A DNA stretch of 64,000 nucleotides from Anaerolineales bacterium (GCA_013140605.1 JABFSL010000001.1:123707-187706); one strand, 5' to 3'; counted from the stretch's first letter, positions 28,115 through 38,774 are shown. Notes: a model not told the origin generated them from the sequence alone. Numbers and translations are program-made.

Positions 28115-29020
28115 TTGATGAAATCACCTTCCCTACAAATCGGGAGTTTTACATTCAACTGGGGTTCCCGCACGTATGTGATGGGAATCTTGAATGTGAC
28201 TCCCGATAGTTTTTCCGGTGATGGGCTATTATCCCCCTCTCCTTCCGGGAGAGGGGCTAGGGGTGAGGGTTTTGCCGTGGAGCAGGCGCGGAACTTCCTC
28301 ACCTACGGCGCGGATATTTTGGATGTGGGCGGAGAATCCACACGACCCGGCTCTGCGCCAGTCAACGCGGATGAAGAGATGGAACGTGTCATTCCCATCA
28401 TTCACGCATTGAACAAAAATTTCCCCGAAGCACTTATTTCAATTGATACTTATAAAGCGCAAGTTGCTGAAGAAGCGATTCGTGCGGGCGCGCATATTAT
28501 CAACGATGTGTGGGGCTTGCGCGCGGATGATGGACTCGCGTCTGTCGCGGCGAAATATAAAACGCCTGTCATTCTGATGCATAATCGCAGCAACCCAGCC
28601 AGTGTGGAAGTCCGTGAGAAATTTGGGAATGCCTATATCGGCGCGGAGTATGAAAACTTAATTGAAGATGTAAAACGTGAATTATTGAATAGCGTGGAAT
28701 TGGCGCGCAAAGCCGGAATTGCTGAGTCGCATATTGTTCTGGATCCAGGCGTCGGCTTTGGAAAGACGCGTGAACATAATCTGGAATTAATTAATCGGCT
28801 GGGCGAGATCCGCGAGCTGGGATATCCCATCTTGTTGGGGACATCCCGCAAATCATTTATCGGATTCACTTTAGACCTGCCCGCCGACCAGCGCGTGGAA
28901 GGCACTGCCGCCACTGTTGCGGTTGGCATCACGCGCGGCGCGGACATCATCCGCGTGCATGATGTGAGAGAAATGGCGCGTGTTGCAAAAATGACGGATG
29001 CGATTGTGAGGGAAAAATAA
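28115..29020 (+). CDS. folP: Dihydropteroate synthase
   Basis: VMGILNVTPDSFSGDG, DILDVGGESTRPGS, DVWGLR, DPGVGFGKTREHNLELI. Confidence 0.95.
   Translation: MMKSPSLQIGSFTFNWGSRTYVMGILNVTPDSFSGDGLLSPSPSGRGARGEGFAVEQARNFLTYGADILDVGGESTRPGSAPVNADEEMERVIPIIHALNKNFPEALISIDTYKAQVAEEAIRAGAHIINDVWGLRADDGLASVAAKYKTPVILMHNRSNPASVEVREKFGNAYIGAEYENLIEDVKRELLNSVELARKAGIAESHIVLDPGVGFGKTREHNLELINRLGEIRELGYPILLGTSRKSFIGFTLDLPADQRVEGTAATVAVGITRGADIIRVHDVREMARVAKMTDAIVREK
28233..28272. repeat. REP-like element inside folP
   Basis: ccccctctccttccgggagaggggctaggggtgaggg, encodes SPSPSGRGARGEG. Confidence 0.85.
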
Positions 29021-29021
29021 T

Positions 29022-30356
29022 ATGGAAGATTATTCAAAAGAACTTCTCCGCTCTGGGATCATCGAAGCGAAATCAGGCAATCATGAATCCGCCCGCCGCT
29101 ACCTTGACCGCGCCATTTATATGACAAGCTCATTTGACATACTTGCTGAAGCTTGGTTTTGGATGGGCGAAGTGACCGCCGACCTGGTTGAGAAACGCAA
29201 GGCGTTGGAAAATTGTCTATCACATGATCTGCGTCACGCGCGGGCGCGGCGCGCGCTTGCGATCCTCGATGGAAAACTCAAGGCCGATGAAGTGATCAAC
29301 CCCGATAAATTGCCAGCTGCGCCGGAAGGGCTGCGTCAGTCGAACGCGGACAGATTCATGTGCCCCAAGTGCGGCGGACGCATGGCCTTTGCGCCCGATG
29401 GTCAAACGCTTGTCTGCGATTATTGTTCACGCAATCAGGTTGTCGGCGCAAATGCGCAGGAAGCGGACGAAAAAGATTTCATCATTGCCATGGCAACCTC
29501 ACGCGGACATGGCAAGCCGCTGCAGGAACAGGTCTTTCATTGCAATGGCTGCGGCGCGGAATTCATATTGCCGCCGAATCAAATTTCGGCTTCATGTGTG
29601 TATTGCGATTCTCCGCATGTGGTGAGCCTTGAAAAAACAAAAGACCTGCTCGCGCCGGATGGGATCATTCCACACGCGTTCAATCAGAAACAGGCCGTAA
29701 AACTTCTGATCAACTGGGTTGAAAGCAACAACATCAAGCCCGGGAAAAAAGTGGAACTGCCGCGCGGACTGTATCTCCCATTGTGGACTTTTGACATTGG
29801 CGGCGTGATTGATTACACGTATGAAATGATCGAATCTGAAAATGAAATGTTTAGAGAACGCGGCCATCAGGAAGTTGTTCGCTTGAAAGATCAATATCCA
29901 ATTATGGTGGATGACCTGCCGCTTCCCGCCTCACGAAAACTGTCTTCTGTTTTCTTGAAGCTGATCGGCGCTTTTGACATGAAAACCATCAAGCCGTACG
30001 ACCCACGCTTCCTCGCAAGCTGGCCCGCTGAAATTTACGATGTACCCATGGCTGATGCCTCACTCGATGCGCGCAGTCAGGCGTACAAGCGTTACAAGGA
30101 TAGACTTCCGCATTTGCTAAATGGGTTGAACATTGTACACACATCATCACAAAATCTTATGGTCGAGTCGTTCAAACTTAATTTGCTTCCTGTGTGGATG
30201 ACAGAACTTCCGTTCAACCGACGCGAACATCTGGTGCTGATCAACGGTCAAAGCGGAGTTGTGGCAAGTAATATTTCAGATAAGACGCAAAAGAAGGAAG
30301 AATCTGAGAACGGCGGGTTGATGGGGTTTCTGGCTGACCTGCTTGATAATAAGTAA
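29022..30356 (+). CDS. TPR plus double zinc-ribbon protein
   Basis: MCPKCGGRM...CDYCSRN and CNGCGAEF...CVYCDSPH. Confidence 0.8.
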   Translation: MEDYSKELLRSGIIEAKSGNHESARRYLDRAIYMTSSFDILAEAWFWMGEVTADLVEKRKALENCLSHDLRHARARRALAILDGKLKADEVINPDKLPAAPEGLRQSNADRFMCPKCGGRMAFAPDGQTLVCDYCSRNQVVGANAQEADEKDFIIAMATSRGHGKPLQEQVFHCNGCGAEFILPPNQISASCVYCDSPHVVSLEKTKDLLAPDGIIPHAFNQKQAVKLLINWVESNNIKPGKKVELPRGLYLPLWTFDIGGVIDYTYEMIESENEMFRERGHQEVVRLKDQYPIMVDDLPLPASRKLSSVFLKLIGAFDMKTIKPYDPRFLASWPAEIYDVPMADASLDARSQAYKRYKDRLPHLLNGLNIVHTSSQNLMVESFKLNLLPVWMTELPFNRREHLVLINGQSGVVASNISDKTQKKEESENGGLMGFLADLLDNK

Positions 30357-30428
30357 ACATAAATACATAAACACGTCTGCAAAAATATCCTGTTTACTTG
30401 TGTACCCGTTTACCTGTATACTTTGCTC

Positions 30429-32951
30429 ATGCCCTCCACCCACCCAATTCTCCGCGCCCGCCGCGAGCGACGACTCGCGAAACAACGTACATCATCCAAC
30501 CGCACGCGCGGAACCTTACTCAGTGTGGGGATCGTTCTTTCCCTTCTTTCCGCAGCGTTGATCATTCTGGGCGCATTCGTCTACGCGGACATTACGCGCG
30601 ATCTTCCCTCGGTTGAGATTTTGCCGCGCCTGCTCAACCCGCCTAATGGGTTTCTTCTTCAACCAACAAACATCTACGACCGTACAGGACTGCAATTGTT
30701 ATTTACGTTTGCGCCAACGAACACGCCGCGCCGTTACATTCCCATCAACGAACAAAATCCACAGCATATTCCGGAAGATCTAGTTAATTCATTAATAGCA
30801 GTTGCCGACCCGCAATTTTGGTCGCACGCAAAGCGTGGTTATGTAATTCAAGATTACAACAATCCCGATTCACATCCGACCATCGCGCAGAAACTTGTCA
30901 GCGAATTGATCCTTTACAACGAACCACCGTCTCTGCGGCGCGCCATCCGCGAGCGGATTCTCGCGGCGCAGATCACCGCGCAATTCGGGCGCACGCAGAT
31001 CATGGAGTGGTATCTCAACAGCGCGAACTTCGGCAATTATGCTTTTGGCGTCGAGGCCGCGTCTCAGCTTTATTTCGGAAAATCTGCCGAACAGCTTACA
31101 TTGGCAGAGTCCGCCATCCTTGCGGCGGCGAGTGAAACACCGGCGCTTAATCCGCTGGATGCGCCGCAGTTGGCGTTGCAACATGGGCGCGAAGTGATCT
31201 ATGTTTTGAATGGGCTTGGGATTGTAAATAACAAGGATACGATCACTGCGCTGGCAGAGACTCCACAGATCGAGTCTGCGCCTCCGACTCCGCCCGAGTT
31301 TGCTCCTGCTTTCGTCAACATGGTCCTGTCCCAATTAGAGTCGCAAATCCCGCGTGACCGGATCGAACGCGGCGGATTAAACATTATCACCACGCTCGAT
31401 CATGAACTGCAGGAACAATCCGCTTGTGCGACGGAAGTGTACGCGGCCCGCATGGCAGGTTTAACTGAATCAGAAAAAGATTGTAAGTCGGCAGGGTTAT
31501 TACCTTCACTTCCTCCCGCCGTCACACTTGTTGACTCATCCGCGAGCGCATTGATCCTCGACCCAAATAATGGTCAGGTGTTGGCGCTGGTCGGTGAGAC
31601 AGTTCAAGGCGTGGAAACTCCACTCATGACCGCACACCAACCCGGGTCCAGTTTGGATGCGTTTGTCTATTTGACAGGATTCACCCGCGGCTTGAGTCCA
31701 GCCTCGCTGACGTGGGATATTCCCCCCTACGGGGACTTTGCCAACGAAGGAAACATCCAAAACTTTGACGGTATTTATCACGGGCCTGTGCGTTTGAGAA
31801 TTGCGCTGGCGAATGATTACCAAGTGCCAGTGGAAACGTTGAAGGCACAAATGGGAATTGAAAATGTGACCAGCATTACATCGTCGTTTGGAATTGATCT
31901 GAACGACGATGTGAACATGCTGAAGCTCGCGGGCGCGTATGGCGTCTTTGGAAAACAGGGAATTTATTTCGGCCAGAATGTGGATGATGAATTTTTGCCT
32001 GTCACAGTTTTGCGTGTTGAAGGCGTTGATCATACGGTGCTGGTGGATTGGGCATTGCCGCAAGCCAAACCTGTGTTGACGCCCGCGCTGGCCTATTTGA
32101 TGACGCATGTATTAAGCGATGAAACCGCGCGCGGCCAATCGAACCCGCTTGAGATCGGGCGGCCTGCGGGTGTGAAGGTTGGGCAAACATCCGATGGACT
32201 CGATGCGTGGGTCGTTGGGTATACACCGTCGCATGTGGTCGTTACATGGACGGGTATGCATGGTGAAGAGATAGTTACACCACGATTCCCATCCGTGTTG
32301 TGGAATGCGTTAATGCAAGTGGCCTCTGGTGATTCTCCTGCCAACGGTTGGACCGCGCCGCAGGGCGTATCCACAATTACAGTCTGCGATCCTTCGGGAA
32401 TGCTGCCAACACAGGATTGCCCGAATTTAGTGAGTGAGATATTCCTGAACGGCAGTGAACCGATTCAGGCAGATAATTTATTCCGTGAGTTTTCCATCAA
32501 CCGCGAAACAGGCTTGCTGGCTACTGTGTTCACTCCACCTGAATTAATTGAAACACGCGTGTACATGCTCATCCCTGAAACTGCGCGCGATTGGGCGGTA
32601 AGCACAGGCCTTGAAATTCCGCCAACTTCTTATGACGCCATTCAAGCGCCGCCTGTGAATCCGATAGCCAATATCGCCTCGCCTGAATTATTTGCGGATG
32701 TGAGTGGAGTTGTGAAAATCATTGGTACAGCTTCAGGCGAAGACTTTTCATATTATCGTGTGCAAGTGGGCAAGGGATTAAATCCGCAGGAATGGATTCA
32801 ATTGGGTGGCGATGTTACGACTCCCGTAGAAAATGATGTTCTGGCTGAGTGGGACACAAAAAGTTTGAGCGGATTGTACGCTGTGCAGTTGCTGGTTGTG
32901 AGAAATGATCAAGTGGTGGATACGGCGGTCATTCAAGTAACCATCAAGTAA
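30429..32951 (+). CDS. PBP1-like (GT51 + transpeptidase) membrane protein, probably catalytically degenerate
   Basis: N-terminal TM; IMEWYLNSANFGNYAFGVEAASQLYFGKSAEQLTLAESAILAA (GT51); PGSSLDAFVY and AGVKVGQTSDGLDAWVVGYTP (TP domain). Confidence 0.85.
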   Translation: MPSTHPILRARRERRLAKQRTSSNRTRGTLLSVGIVLSLLSAALIILGAFVYADITRDLPSVEILPRLLNPPNGFLLQPTNIYDRTGLQLLFTFAPTNTPRRYIPINEQNPQHIPEDLVNSLIAVADPQFWSHAKRGYVIQDYNNPDSHPTIAQKLVSELILYNEPPSLRRAIRERILAAQITAQFGRTQIMEWYLNSANFGNYAFGVEAASQLYFGKSAEQLTLAESAILAAASETPALNPLDAPQLALQHGREVIYVLNGLGIVNNKDTITALAETPQIESAPPTPPEFAPAFVNMVLSQLESQIPRDRIERGGLNIITTLDHELQEQSACATEVYAARMAGLTESEKDCKSAGLLPSLPPAVTLVDSSASALILDPNNGQVLALVGETVQGVETPLMTAHQPGSSLDAFVYLTGFTRGLSPASLTWDIPPYGDFANEGNIQNFDGIYHGPVRLRIALANDYQVPVETLKAQMGIENVTSITSSFGIDLNDDVNMLKLAGAYGVFGKQGIYFGQNVDDEFLPVTVLRVEGVDHTVLVDWALPQAKPVLTPALAYLMTHVLSDETARGQSNPLEIGRPAGVKVGQTSDGLDAWVVGYTPSHVVVTWTGMHGEEIVTPRFPSVLWNALMQVASGDSPANGWTAPQGVSTITVCDPSGMLPTQDCPNLVSEIFLNGSEPIQADNLFREFSINRETGLLATVFTPPELIETRVYMLIPETARDWAVSTGLEIPPTSYDAIQAPPVNPIANIASPELFADVSGVVKIIGTASGEDFSYYRVQVGKGLNPQEWIQLGGDVTTPVENDVLAEWDTKSLSGLYAVQLLVVRNDQVVDTAVIQVTIK

Positions 32952-32974
32952 TTTATAGAGTAAAGCTGAATTAT

Positions 32975-33010
32975 AAAAAGCCGCTGAGATTTTTCTTCTC
33001 AACGGCTTTT
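32975..33010. terminator. Bidirectional terminator
   Basis: aaaagccgctgaga...tctcaacggctttt. Confidence 0.8.
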
Positions 33011-33045
33011 GCTTTTACTTATTACTTTTTACTCGTTACTTTTAA

Positions 33046-34023
33046 TTATCTCGCCAGCACCTTCGTCATGTGATAATACTCCATGCTCACCTGGCGTTTA
33101 TTGCTGATCACATCCAAAAGCGGAATGAAATCCACGCCCTTGCCTTTGAGCCCGGTCATTACGCCGTGTTTACCTTCCATGAGCGCTTCCACAGCTTTCA
33201 ACCCCATGCGTGATGCCAGCAGACGGTCATAGGCGGTCGGTGAGCCGCCGCGTTGAATATGACCGAGGATCGTCATGCGCGTTTTGAAGCCCACATCCAT
33301 GTTGTCGAGTTTTTCTGCAAGATCGATCGTGCGGATGCTTGAGCCTTCGGCATTAATAATGATGGCATGGGTCTTGCCGCGTTTATAAGCTTCCTCCACC
33401 GCCACAGCCACTTCATCGGCAGTGATCGGAACTTCAGGGATCAGGGCCACTTCCGCGCCGCAAACAATGGCCGCCATTACAGCAAGGTACCCGCTGTTGC
33501 GTCCCATCGTTTCGATCAAAAACGCGCGCTGGTGCGATGACGCGGTATCGCGCAATTTGTCCACGGCTTCCATGATGGTGTTCATGGCCGTATCCGTGCC
33601 GATGGCAATGTTCGTGCCCCAGATGTCATTATCAATACTGCCGGGAATGCCGATCACTTTCACGCCTTGCTGCGAAAGCGCATACGCGCCATTCATCGAG
33701 CCTTCACCGCCGATCACAATCAGCGCATTTATGCCCGCTTCATTCATTTTGCGGATCGCATCGCGCTGACCGGACGGTTCCATGAATCGTTTGCTGCGAC
33801 TGGTGAGCAAGACCGTTCCGCCGCGCTGTAAGATTCCGCCGACAGAGCGTTCGTTCATATTACGGAATTCGCCATTGATCAAACCTTCATATCCATTTTG
33901 GATTCCAATGACATCCATATTATTCGACAGCGAAGTACGGACCACGGCGCGAATGGCCGCATTCATACCGGGCGCATCGCCGCCGGAAGTTAATACCCCA
34001 ATTGTAAATTTCTTATCTGGCAT
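33046..34023 (-). CDS. pfkA: 6-phosphofructokinase
   Basis: IGVLTSGGDAPGMNAAIRAVV, GSIDNDIWGTNIAIGTDTA. Confidence 0.94.
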   Translation of the reverse strand: MPDKKFTIGVLTSGGDAPGMNAAIRAVVRTSLSNNMDVIGIQNGYEGLINGEFRNMNERSVGGILQRGGTVLLTSRSKRFMEPSGQRDAIRKMNEAGINALIVIGGEGSMNGAYALSQQGVKVIGIPGSIDNDIWGTNIAIGTDTAMNTIMEAVDKLRDTASSHQRAFLIETMGRNSGYLAVMAAIVCGAEVALIPEVPITADEVAVAVEEAYKRGKTHAIIINAEGSSIRTIDLAEKLDNMDVGFKTRMTILGHIQRGGSPTAYDRLLASRMGLKAVEALMEGKHGVMTGLKGKGVDFIPLLDVISNKRQVSMEYYHMTKVLAR

Positions 34024-34945
34024 CTTCAATTTCTCTCTTGATTTGGTATGTGTCAAAATCACGCGCCACAACCACGTTTGGGAAAACGGATTGCGCTTCG
34101 GCAATCACATCTTTTTCACGATAGCGGCGCGAAATATGCGTAAGGATCAGCTTCTTAACCCCGGCTTTTATGGCGAGTTCCGCGCCCATGCGTGCGGTGA
34201 GATGCGAGAACTGTTTCGCCATATCCGCTTCTTCATCCAGGTATGTGGACTCGATCACGAGGGCATCCGCATCTTTGCAGATATCGATCAGGTTATCTAT
34301 CCTGCCGGCGTCTCCCACAACCACGAATTTACTGCCCTTTTCCCACGGCCCCAGCACATCTTCAGATGTGACACGGCGGCCGTCAGCGAGTGTGATCTCT
34401 TTGCCGGCAACCAACTGTCCGCGTTCGGGACCGAACGGCACGCCGAGTTCATCCGCTTTTTGTGAAAGAAACGGCCTGCGCGCTTTTTCTTCAAAAACAT
34501 AACCAAAACAATCCGGGCCGCGGTGGGTGACAGGGAAAGCGGTCACGGTGAAATCATCCGCTTTAAAGATGACACCGGGTTTTATTTCTCTTAATTTCAA
34601 AGGCATGGGAGTTTGCTGGCCGCGCAGAACCACGTCATAGAGAAGCGTTTTTACACGCTCCAGTGTACTGCGTCCGCCGAAGATCTCGAATTCATCAATC
34701 GCTTCCCAGCGCATGAATGTGGATAGTAGTCCGCCCAGCCCAAGGATGTGGTCAAGATGACCATGCGTTAATAGCACGCGCGTCAGCCGTTTAAAGCCGA
34801 TGCCCGATTGCAGGATCTGTCTTTGTGTGCCTTCGCCGCAATCAATTAGAAAGCGATACTCGTTATGAGAAACGATCTGCCCCGAAAGCCCGCGCTTTGC
34901 AGATGGCGCGGAAGCGGATGTGCCAAGAAATAGGATTTCGAACAA
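34013..34945 (-). CDS. rnz: Ribonuclease Z
   Basis: FLGTSASAPSAKRG, LLTHGHLDHILGLGGLLST, ESTYLDEEADMAKQFSHLTA. Confidence 0.93.
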   Translation of the reverse strand: MFEILFLGTSASAPSAKRGLSGQIVSHNEYRFLIDCGEGTQRQILQSGIGFKRLTRVLLTHGHLDHILGLGGLLSTFMRWEAIDEFEIFGGRSTLERVKTLLYDVVLRGQQTPMPLKLREIKPGVIFKADDFTVTAFPVTHRGPDCFGYVFEEKARRPFLSQKADELGVPFGPERGQLVAGKEITLADGRRVTSEDVLGPWEKGSKFVVVGDAGRIDNLIDICKDADALVIESTYLDEEADMAKQFSHLTARMGAELAIKAGVKKLILTHISRRYREKDVIAEAQSVFPNVVVARDFDTYQIKREIEDAR

Positions 34946-35191
34946 TGTTAAGTCCTTACGATAATTAACAATTAGCCACAGAGAGCATAGAGAAGTTCTT
35001 TGAGTTTGTCTCTGGTTTTCTCTGTGAACTCTGCAGCAAGTTTTTTTGAGAAAATTTATAATAACGCAATTGTACCTTAAAGAAAACAGACCATTTGTGC
35101 TATAATCTTTTTTGAAGTTAAGAGTTAAGTGGAAGTCAACAAGTTCAGAAAATAATGCCCAATTCCTAATCCCTAATTCCTAATTTAATTC

Positions 35192-37522
35192 ATGCCTCTT
35201 TTAAAACCCACCACCCCTCCCAAGAAAAACACAAAACCCGCAGGCAAAATCCTCCCATCCAAAAAAGGAGATGCGCCGCGAAGCGGTTCCGCCTCAAAGG
35301 GCAGGTCACACAAACCCCCGCCGCCTCCGCTGCCGGCGCTTTCCTGGTGGGAAAAACTTTCAGCGGAACGCAAACTCGATGTGGTCGGCATCATCCTCAC
35401 ATTTATCGGCGTTATTATTTTTCTGGGTTTGATCTCCGCCAACCGCTCTGTCTTCATCGGCGGCGCGATCTTGTTTCTTTCGCAAATTTTTGGCTGGGGC
35501 GCTTACATCCTCCCGCTTGGTTTGCTCATCTTTGGGCTTTGGCTCGTTCTCCGCAAAATAGAACGCATCCCGCCGCTTTCATTGGAACGCGCAGTTGGCA
35601 GTACCATTCTTTTCCTTTGGCTGCTCACCCTCCTGCATCTTATTACAACTCTCGGCAACGCAGATGTCGCCGAAGCTGTGGCGTTAACCGGCAAAGGCGG
35701 CGGCGCAGTAGGCGGCCTCTTCCAACGTGGACTCTCAGCCGGGCTTGGAGAGGGTGGAACTTATGTGGCACTGCTCGCCTGGCTCATTATCGGCATCGCA
35801 GTCACTTTGGATAAACCAGTACAGGATTTATTCTTCTGGCTCACACCGTTGAGGGATACATTGCGGAAGTGGCTGAACAAACCCATCGCGCCTCGCGCTT
35901 CGCGAAACCTCGAACCTGATCCTGTTCCAACAGAAGATTTCACCCCGATAGATTCTGCCGCCATGCCCGTGATGGAGCCGGTTACGGTAAACAGCATCCA
36001 ACCCACGCGCACCACCAGCGGACAGAACATCATCCACTGGAAACTTCCAGCCGTCAGCGATATTCTTGATTCAGGCAATGCGCCCGCCATCAATGAAGAT
36101 TTCATTCAACAACGCGCGCGATTAATTGAAGAGACACTTGCGTCCTTTGGCGCGCCGGCCCAGGTAGTTGCGATCAGCCGCGGGCCATCAATCACGCAGT
36201 TCGGAGTGGAGCCGCTATTTCTTGAGACCCGAGGCGGAGTCCGCACCAAGGTCCGCGTCAGCAAGATCGCATCCTTATCCGATGACCTTGCGCTCGCATT
36301 GGCTGCGCCGCGCATCCGCATTCAGGCGCCGGTGCCAGGCCATAGTTATGTGGGCATTGAAGTTCCAAACGAAGAGATGGCGATGGTGGCGCTACGCGAT
36401 ATTTTGGAAAGCGACATCTACAAACGCAATGCCAAGCCTTTGAATTTTGGTCTTGGCCGCGATGTGGCAGGACTTCCGATCATTGCCAGCCTTGAGAGTA
36501 TGCCGCATATGTTGATCGCGGGCACCACCGGTTCTGGAAAATCTGTGTGCGTGAATTCCATCCTGACTTGTTTTTTGTTGTTCAATACACCTGATGATCT
36601 GCGCATCGTTTTGGTTGACCCCAAGCGCGTGGAGTTGACCGGCTATAACGGCATTCCGCATTTACTTGGCCCCGTTGTCGTTGAAATGGACCGTGTCATC
36701 GGCGCATTGCAATGGATGACGCGCGAAATGGACAAGCGTTATCATCTGTTCGCACAGGCAGGCTCGCGCAATATCATTGACTACAATGCCAAGATGAAAT
36801 TGCAGGGACAAAAGAAGTTGCCGTACCTTGTCATCATCATCGATGAGCTGGCCGACTTGATGATGATCGCACCGGATGAAACTGAAAAAACGATTACACG
36901 CCTCGCGCAATTGGCGCGTGCCACCGGCATTCACATGATCCTCGCCACACAGCGCCCATCGGTGGATGTGGTGACGGGCCTTATCAAAGCGAACTTCCCC
37001 GCGCGTATTGCTTTCGCGGTTGCGTCCAATACCGACAGCCGCGTTATTCTTGATCAACCCGGCGCTGAAAGATTATTAGGCCGCGGCGACATGTTGTATC
37101 AAGCGCCGGATGCGCCATCCGCCGCGCGTTTGCAAGGTGTGTTCGTTTCAGATCATGAGATCCAAAATTTGGTTGAATACTGGAAGACTCAGGCTGGTGG
37201 AGCAAGTCCGTATGCGGTGGCTGGCACTCCCGCCGATTCTGTGCCAACCGGCGTTCTGCTTAAACAGACCCAATTATGGGATGAAGGCGCAAAGTCAGAT
37301 AATGATCCGCTCTTCGATGATGCCGTGGAAATTGTCCGCAAGGAAGGCAGGGCATCCGTTTCCATGCTGCAAAGAAGAATGCGCATCGGTTACACCCGCG
37401 CCTCCCGCATTGTGGATATGATGGAGGATAAAAAGATCGTCGGCCCTCCTGAAGGTGGTACGCAAATGCGGCCGGTACTGGATTATGGTCAGACCGCACC
37501 GCCAAAAGATGATGGCGCGTAG
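35192..37522 (+). CDS. ftsK: FtsK/SpoIIIE DNA translocase
   Basis: Four TM segments, GTTGSGKSVCVN, VDPKRVELTGYNGIPHLL, gamma winged helix at C-terminus. Confidence 0.95.
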   Translation: MPLLKPTTPPKKNTKPAGKILPSKKGDAPRSGSASKGRSHKPPPPPLPALSWWEKLSAERKLDVVGIILTFIGVIIFLGLISANRSVFIGGAILFLSQIFGWGAYILPLGLLIFGLWLVLRKIERIPPLSLERAVGSTILFLWLLTLLHLITTLGNADVAEAVALTGKGGGAVGGLFQRGLSAGLGEGGTYVALLAWLIIGIAVTLDKPVQDLFFWLTPLRDTLRKWLNKPIAPRASRNLEPDPVPTEDFTPIDSAAMPVMEPVTVNSIQPTRTTSGQNIIHWKLPAVSDILDSGNAPAINEDFIQQRARLIEETLASFGAPAQVVAISRGPSITQFGVEPLFLETRGGVRTKVRVSKIASLSDDLALALAAPRIRIQAPVPGHSYVGIEVPNEEMAMVALRDILESDIYKRNAKPLNFGLGRDVAGLPIIASLESMPHMLIAGTTGSGKSVCVNSILTCFLLFNTPDDLRIVLVDPKRVELTGYNGIPHLLGPVVVEMDRVIGALQWMTREMDKRYHLFAQAGSRNIIDYNAKMKLQGQKKLPYLVIIIDELADLMMIAPDETEKTITRLAQLARATGIHMILATQRPSVDVVTGLIKANFPARIAFAVASNTDSRVILDQPGAERLLGRGDMLYQAPDAPSAARLQGVFVSDHEIQNLVEYWKTQAGGASPYAVAGTPADSVPTGVLLKQTQLWDEGAKSDNDPLFDDAVEIVRKEGRASVSMLQRRMRIGYTRASRIVDMMEDKKIVGPPEGGTQMRPVLDYGQTAPPKDDGA

Positions 37523-37557
37523 TTTGACACAGTTAGGCGGTTAGTCGAGGAAAATTT

Positions 37558-38319
37558 ATGGATTACAGTCAAACCATTCAGGACACAATACACATACTCC
37601 GAACGACCAAACTTGTTTGGGTTTTTGGACTACTTTCGCTTCTCACGACAATTACATCCTCATTAGCACGATTTGTACCCGACAATCTGCTATTCGCTTT
37701 TATCTATATACTCGCAAGCTGGGCAATTTTATGTTTTTCTCTCGTCGGTGTAGGTGGCTTTATTTATGTAGTCTATCAAAAAATCTTGGGGCAAAATTTT
37801 ACTTTTTCTGATATTTGGTTTCATAGCAAAACTAATTTTTTTACTATCATCGGGTCATTATTTCCAGTAATTTTTCTAGCTTTCCTCACTTCAATTATTT
37901 TTGAAGAAGTACTACTTAACTCTTCGCTTCGCTGGTATATAACGTTTATAGGAAGTTGGTTTATAGGTGCGGTTGTTATTTTTAGCATATGTGCAATTAT
38001 GATTAATAATGTAAATGCTATGCCTGCTTTATGGACTGGATTTCTTATCGCGCTTAGAAATTTTTTTCATGTTTTGATAATTGCTTGCACAGCACTCTTA
38101 ATGCGGGCATTGTTTGCTAGTTTGACGATAGGAATTCTTCGGATTTTTGAATATTCCTCTACTCAAAAAATTATGGGCGTTTCCATTCAACCAACACTAC
38201 TCTGGGTATTATTCCGAATTCTAATGATTCCAATTTCAGTGTTCTTGACACTCGCGTACTTAAAATTTACCGAAAAGATTTCTTATCCTGCACTTTCAAA
38301 CCAGCAAAACGTAGCCTAA
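37558..38319 (+). CDS. Hypothetical AT-rich membrane protein
   Basis: Multiple hydrophobic segments, lower GC than flanks. Confidence 0.7.
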   Translation: MDYSQTIQDTIHILRTTKLVWVFGLLSLLTTITSSLARFVPDNLLFAFIYILASWAILCFSLVGVGGFIYVVYQKILGQNFTFSDIWFHSKTNFFTIIGSLFPVIFLAFLTSIIFEEVLLNSSLRWYITFIGSWFIGAVVIFSICAIMINNVNAMPALWTGFLIALRNFFHVLIIACTALLMRALFASLTIGILRIFEYSSTQKIMGVSIQPTLLWVLFRILMIPISVFLTLAYLKFTEKISYPALSNQQNVA

Positions 38320-38375
38320 CTAAACGGGGTTATGATACATAGTATAATTTCATTCACTATTCCCTCGGAGGAACA

Positions 38376-38774
38376 ATGACTGAAAAGAAAATCCGCGTGT
38401 TGGTTGCCAAGCCCGGCCTGGATGGGCATGACCGCGGCGCAAAAGTTGTTGCGCGCGCGTTACGCGATGCCGGCATGGAAGTGATCTATACCGGCCTGCG
38501 ACAAACCCCGGAAATGATCGCCGAAGCCGCGCTTCAGGAGGATGTGGATGTGGTGGGGCTTTCCATTCTTTCCGGCGCACACATGGCGCTAACTCCACGC
38601 GTGATGGAATTACTCAAAGCCAACGGACAATCGCATGTTAAGGTTTTTATTGGAGGCATTATTCCAGACGAAGATCTTCTTCGTCTAAAGGAAATGGGAG
38701 TCACCGGAGTCTTTGGTCCCGGCGCTTCCACCGAAGACATCATTCGCGATGTTCAAATGGCAGTTGCAGGATAG
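38376..38774 (+). CDS. Methylmalonyl-CoA mutase small/C-terminal B12-binding subunit
   Basis: [40 protein letters not shown] (DxHxxG B12 motif). Confidence 0.95.
   Translation: MTEKKIRVLVAKPGLDGHDRGAKVVARALRDAGMEVIYTGLRQTPEMIAEAALQEDVDVVGLSILSGAHMALTPRVMELLKANGQSHVKVFIGGIIPDEDLLRLKEMGVTGVFGPGASTEDIIRDVQMAVAG

Noticed and set aside
8027-30000. Numerous antisense ORFs in the track
   Set aside because: They mirror well-supported genes on the opposite strand and lack domains or start signals
33013-33047. Heptamer arrays as CRISPR repeats
   Set aside because: Seven-nt period, degenerate, no spacers
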